Source of the DNA: Sipunculus nudus
Lineage: Eukaryota > Annelida > Sipuncula > Golfingiida > Sipunculidae
Assembly (NCBI GenBank): GCA_026874595.1
Contig: CM049307.1
Span: forward strand, 61,842,370 to 61,906,369
Direction of reading: 5' to 3'
DNA length: 64,000 bases
Shown here: in pieces, positions 59,306 through 64,000 of the stretch
How positions within the stretch are numbered: the first letter of the stretch is position 1
Layout of the letters: every line of letters starts with the position of its first letter
The notes under the pieces: generated by a model
Database searches by the model: none
The model's input: the letters and a program-made list of their open reading frames with translations, nothing else
What the model was told of the DNA's origin: nothing
Program-made: the position numbers and the translations under genes

Positions 59306-60652
59306 AAACTAGAATATCAGCAGAAGCTGACAAAAGCCCTCAGCCAAAAGAACAGTGTTTAGAGGTGGTAACAGTGAAAAGTACTAAATATCTGTTCTCA
59401 CATGGATGTATATCTGTACATGTCTCAGTTATAAATTTAAAATGGAGAGGTATGTACCATGACTCATAACAATCCATCAAATGCTTCCTGAAAATAAGCT
59501 TCTAAGTTTTATTCTATTGTAAGCTCTGTGACCTTGAAAAGCAGGTCAAGGTCACCCATCTTCGAACTTGACCGAGATTTTGTTGATATGCATCTTCACC
59601 AAAGAAATAAAATTCCTATTGTGAATCCTTTAAGAGATATCCTGCTCACAAGGCCACAATTGAAAAATCCAAGAAAAATTCATTAAAAATCAGAAATTGC
59701 AGGTGGCGCCCCCAAATTTGTGCAGCAGTTACAGACCATCAGTTCCTATGATCACAGTAAGTATTGTAAAAATCCACCCAATGGGCCCTGAGAAATAAGC
59801 TTCTAAATGTTTTTTCTATAATCAGCTCTGTGACCTTGAAAAGCAGGTCAAGGTCACCCATCTTCGAACTTGACCAAGATTTTGTCAATATACATCTTCA
59901 CTGAAAAAATAAAAATCCTACGGTGAAACCTTTTAGAGATATCCCGCTCACAGGCCAAAAGTTGAAAAATCCGATAAAAATTCATTAAAAATCAGAAATT
60001 GTAGGTGGCGCCACCAAACTTGTTAAGCAGGTACAGATTATCAGTCCCAATAATCATAGTAAGTTTTGTGAAAATCCACCCAATGGTTCCTGAGAAATAA
60101 GCTTCTAAATGTTTTTTCTATAATCAGCTCTATAACCTTGAAAAGCAGGTCAAGGTCACCCATCTTCGAACTTGACCGAGATTTTGTCAATATACATCTT
60201 CACCGAAAAAATAAAATTCCTACGGTGAAACCTTTTACAGATATCCCGCTCACAAGCCCAAAGTTGAAAAATCCGATAAAAATTCATTAAAAATCAGAAA
60301 TTGTAGGTGGCGCCACCAAACTTGTTTAGCAGGTACAGATTATCAGTCCCAATAATCATAGTAAGTTTTGTGAAAATCCACCAAATGGTTCCTGAGTAAT
60401 AAGCATCTAAGTGTTTTTCTATAATCAGCTCTAAAATGTAGAAAAATGGGTCAAGGTCACCCATCTTCGAACTTGACCGAGATTTTGTCGATATACATCT
60501 TTACCGAGGAAATAAAATTCTGATGGTGAATCCTTTTCAAGATATCCCGCTCACAAGGTAAAAGTTAACGGACGCCGGACGGACGGACGGACGGATGGAC
60601 AGCTTGGGTGACGACAATAGCCCATCAGCCTAAGGGCTGAGGGCTAAAAACC
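59306..60652. mobile_element. Pearl-like (HINE-type) element, four core units
   Basis: Same family as 32448-33191: start AAACTAGAATATCAGC, subterminal inverted repeats AGCCCTCAGCC (59335-59345) and GGCTGAGGGCT (60635-60645), GGAC tract near 60578-60597. It has four core units at 301-302 bp spacing (anchor GGTCAAGGTCA at 59544, 59846, 60148 and 60449). Palindrome GGTGGCGCCACC is intact at 60004 and 60306 and has one substitution at 59702. It lies just upstream of the exon at 59081-59167, probably in the preceding intron. Confidence 0.78.
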
Positions 60653-63455
60653 AAAACAAATATTTCCATTATATACAAGTATTATGTAAACTTATTTCAT
60701 CATCAAACAAATTAACCAATGTGTTGAAAATTATCTAGATTTCGGACAAATCCCACCTTTGGAATACTATGTTCAATGGTTTCACAGTTAGTGCAACTGC
60801 AATTCTATAACATTTTTTTCCTATCAACAATTCAAAATACTAACACTATTTTCCCCCTATCAATATATTTTATGGTTCCCCCAAGCAGTAGTTTTGACAT
60901 ACATGTATCATTTCCTCATGTAAAAATGAATAATGCTTCCTCTATTTTGTCTGTAAAAGTAACATGAATAAAGAGCTGAAGACATGAATGTAGTATTTTA
61001 AGATTGCCACTTCCTGTTTGTCAGTAATAAGTTAATTGCCTGTGCAGGGATTGATAAATACCATGCTTAAGGTGAAGTGAGGATTCTCACATAACTATGA
61101 ACTTCTACCCCTGTACTGATGGGTCTTGCACTACATGACGTGAATTGTTATCACCTGACTAAGCACACCTGATTAACCATGTCTGATAAGGCCTGTCTGG
61201 TTATCACTGTGCCTTCCATGGCTATCACTGGTTGGTCTGAGCCTCCCTTGCAGTGTAACACTTAGTAAACTCATGCCCTGTCTATAATTGACACCCTCAG
61301 CCCAGCAACCCATCTCAGTCAGTCAGTGACTACTGTGGTATGGCTCACTGTTTTAAAATCAGGTGTGAAGACCTGAAGCTAGTGCTATATATGGCATACC
61401 AAGTTATTTACTCTGTTATGAAACATATGTTATGAAATACTAGAATATTAATGTTTGTTCTTTTGCACTTTAAGGCCAATGCTTAGTTGCATTCCAAATA
61501 TGACAGATAGTGCTGGAAGCACATCCACTGGATACTGTGTCTTAGTTTCTAATATATTTCACTGTGATAGAACCTTCGCAAAACAATGTAAAATTCTGCA
61601 GGGATTAAACCGTTGAATATCAAAAAGGACCCCTCTTAGGACAAACTTGGCATCATTGTGACATTTCAAGACCAAAATAGGTACAGCTAATTTCAATTAA
61701 TCGAAATCTGGTAAACTGAAACAATTTCTGAAGTCCAGAAACATTTTTTAAGTTTTATGTACCTAAATTCTCTATTTAACTGAAACAGTTTACTTGAGAT
61801 TTTCAGATATTTAAATTTCTGATAACGAGGCTACATTTTCAGCAACAAGTTATTGAAACCCATCACCAGTAAAGAAGTTGATTACCCCTGCGTTGGTTAC
61901 CTGGGTAAATACTTTCTGTAGTTTTCACATAATTTTTTATAAAATGCCAGCAGGCCTGACTTACAGAACGTCAAACAAGCTTGCTGGAATCATCACAGGG
62001 TGTTGTTCTCTGGTTAAACAACTACTCACAACCTCTCTTCATGCCTGTCATTTAACATAACATGCACATGCTTAGTATAAATCTTTCCATATTTAAAGTT
62101 CAATCTGTGTTTTACTTACAAATGCTCCTCAACTGTTCACAATATATCTTATGTGATAGGTTACCACTTTTTTAACATTGGCACAGTACTGATTATTGTA
62201 AACCTGATACAGAAAAGGATGTTTTTATTAGGCAGATGAGTAATTTTTCTTAAATATTGATAATCTATTTAAACCAGCTGATGCAATTTACCAATAATTA
62301 TATCAATGTCAAAGTGATAACAATTTTCCCCTTGTCAGATTCATGATGTACTGGATGATACATTCCCTAAACCTCTTACAAAGTGACAACTGTTTCCCCT
62401 TGTCAGCTGTGAATTTTGAAAATTAACAATGTGAATATCAACATTAAATTTTTTTCTGCAACTTTAAACATTCAACTGAAATGGGAAAATGTTTCTTAAC
62501 ATATATTTACTCTAACTGGAAATGTTATTATTCCATTATTTCAAAGTTTTACTGGACATTTAACAGTAACAAACCCAGAAATATAATGACAATCAATGCA
62601 TCAAAACCAATGATCTCCTATTGCGGTGATCTAAAGCCACTCTTAGGATCACACAAATTTGCGGTTAATTGAAATTTCTGCCCTGGAACCAACCAGTTTC
62701 AATTACCTGAAATCCTCAGTGTTTCCACGGCATTGCAACAGTTGAGAGCAACCACTTTCAATTTTATAATATTTGTATAATCCAAATGAGGACGGGAGGT
62801 TTAAGTGAATATAACTGAAATAATAGTGAAACAGATCAAACTTAGACACTACAAACACAAGAAGATTCACTGTTTTGTCTGGTGAATTAAATAGCAGTGA
62901 CTTGCATGTAAACAATCAAATAATATGCACAGTGAGGGACTATGATTCACTTTCAGATGAGCACAAAAGTATCAAATTTCACATTTGCTGTATGGTGGTT
63001 TGTGATGCCACAAGTAACAGAATACAAACTGATGACTACTGAGCCACAGCTGTGTGCAACACTAATGTACTTGGATTATTCCACCAATCCTGACTTATCC
63101 ATTGCCTCACATACAAAAAGTTATACAAATATACCCTTCATGCTATTCTAGGTATATTGAGCTAAGCATGTGAACCAGCAACTGCTGTACTTGACCAGAA
63201 CATACAAGACACTGCAGCTATGCCAACTGCCACTACACCAAGTCTGGAACTGGCACTGCCTCCTTGAGACTACTCTAGTGTGTTTTGTTGGAATAGCCCT
63301 GTAGACACAATGTGTGAAATTAGACATTTGGACCTCCTGGCCACTCTTATTTTGGTTTTGTGAAGCACTTTGCATGAAACGTTCTGAAGAATGGGTAGTT
63401 CACCGACATATCCGCAAATTAAAGTCAATGAAACTCAGTTTATTCCTTACAGTAG
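60653..63455. other. Stretch without a recognisable gene
   Basis: No supported exon on either strand. 'Tttcaatta..gaaa' type text around 61690-61800 and 62640-62720 is similar between the two sites and is probably a dispersed repeat. Confidence 0.45.
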
Positions 63456-63560
63456 GGTTGGGACGTTTACCGGTATACGGTATTATCACGATATCTCACA
63501 GCCACGGTTATCATACCATCAACTTTCCTATTATCGCGATATCACGATATCAATTTTTGT
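63456..63560. repeat. Possible MITE fragment, ACCGGTATACGGTAT / ATCGCGATATCACG
   Basis: GGGTTGGGACGTTTACCGGT, followed by repeated TATCACGATATC words, resembles a widespread animal MITE type in which palindromic ACCGGTAT and CGATATCG-like words recur. No second terminus was located. Confidence 0.35.
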
Positions 63561-63895
63561 TCACGATTATGGTTCACAGACAAGCCATTGAATTATATAT
63601 TTCTGGAGAAAACTGGCATCATAAGAGTCTGTCCATGTTCAAATTAAATGTATTTCCAAGAATCACATTTATTTTTATAAACCACATGTATTTGAATACC
63701 TGCGTGTCGGTGGAACCGTGTGCTTACGGACTTCGGGAAATGTCCGGAAATAGCAGGATGAATCTTAGAGGACAAAAGCTTGAGAATTCCAGGAGAAAAT
63801 AACATTATAAAGAAGAGCAATAAAACATATTTATGCTTTTATTGCATGGAACGATAAAACATAAAAGTGTCACCATTGGATCGAACATTCCTTAC

Positions 63896-63946
63896 GGGTT
63901 GCATATTTTGCCATGGATATAAAATTGGATTGGAATATTTAGCCAT
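63896..63946 (-). CDS. Speculative first coding exon
   Basis: On minus, ATG at 63946 opens 17 codons (MAKYSNPILYPWQNMQP) that run into a donor-like CCC|GTAAGG. The surrounding 63.69-64.00 kb is GC- and CpG-richer than its neighbourhood. The exon base before the donor is not a good match (CCC instead of CAG or AAG). It could be the start of the gene carrying the exons at 59081-59167 and 58636-58725, but nothing directly links them. Confidence 0.15.
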
Positions 63947-64000
63947 GATGGGTATGACACGCTCTCCGAAAATTCCGGGATTATCCAGCTTTTTTTGTAA

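Noticed and set aside
63314-63802. 162-codon plus-strand frame
   Set aside because: Crosses a MITE-like ACCGGTAT/GATATC tract; no domain or conserved pattern seen.

Overview
The window is eukaryotic and most likely from a bivalve mollusc, or at least a lophotrochozoan. It is AT-rich, gene-poor and intron-rich. It carries repeat types I associate with bivalve genomes: pearl-like non-autonomous elements with tandem core units and a GGAC microsatellite, tRNA-derived SINEs and many minisatellites. The one confidently named gene is a G-protein alpha subunit of the G12/13 class in an invertebrate-like form. Species cannot be read from the sequence.

Genes. (1) Two intronless 112-codon genes of unknown function lie head to head (4148-4486 minus, 7492-7830 plus) in the arms of an inverted duplication. 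Each has a TATA-like box about 90 bp before its ATG and, 23 to 39 nt after its stop, a perfect 16-nt stem-loop of the histone-mRNA type followed by ACCACA. The proteins are acidic and are not histones. (2) A terminal coding exon of an unidentified plus-strand gene lies at 10617-10887. (3) The last two exons of a G-alpha-12/13 gene lie on the minus strand (34022-34072, then 30006-30575); its upstream exons were not found. (4) Two well-spliced exons of an unidentified minus-strand gene lie at 59081-59167 and 58636-58725.

Layout. 1-2.3 kb is AT-rich intergenic DNA. 2.44-3.08 kb is a GC-richer island bounded by two converging CTCF-like motifs. 4.05-7.91 kb is the inverted gene pair. 7.9-19.8 kb holds the unidentified terminal exon, two MITEs, a SINE and three minisatellites (36, 41 and 21 bp units). 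19.8-29.7 kb is nearly featureless. 30.0-34.1 kb is the G-alpha 3' end, whose last intron holds a pearl-like element, a MITE and a 30-bp minisatellite. 36.4-57 kb is a repeat field: a fold-back element, a 23-bp minisatellite, SINE and dispersed families, three more palindrome-bearing elements, and a young 2.2-kb tandem duplication. 57.9-60.7 kb holds a SINE, the orphan exons and the second pearl-like element.

How it fits together. No operon-like cooperation is visible. The most notable system is the divergent gene pair, which has the architecture of replication-dependent histone genes (TATA, short UTRs, no intron, stem-loop, no nearby AATAAA) on an unrelated acidic protein. Most long open frames elsewhere come from minisatellites whose unit length is a multiple of three.
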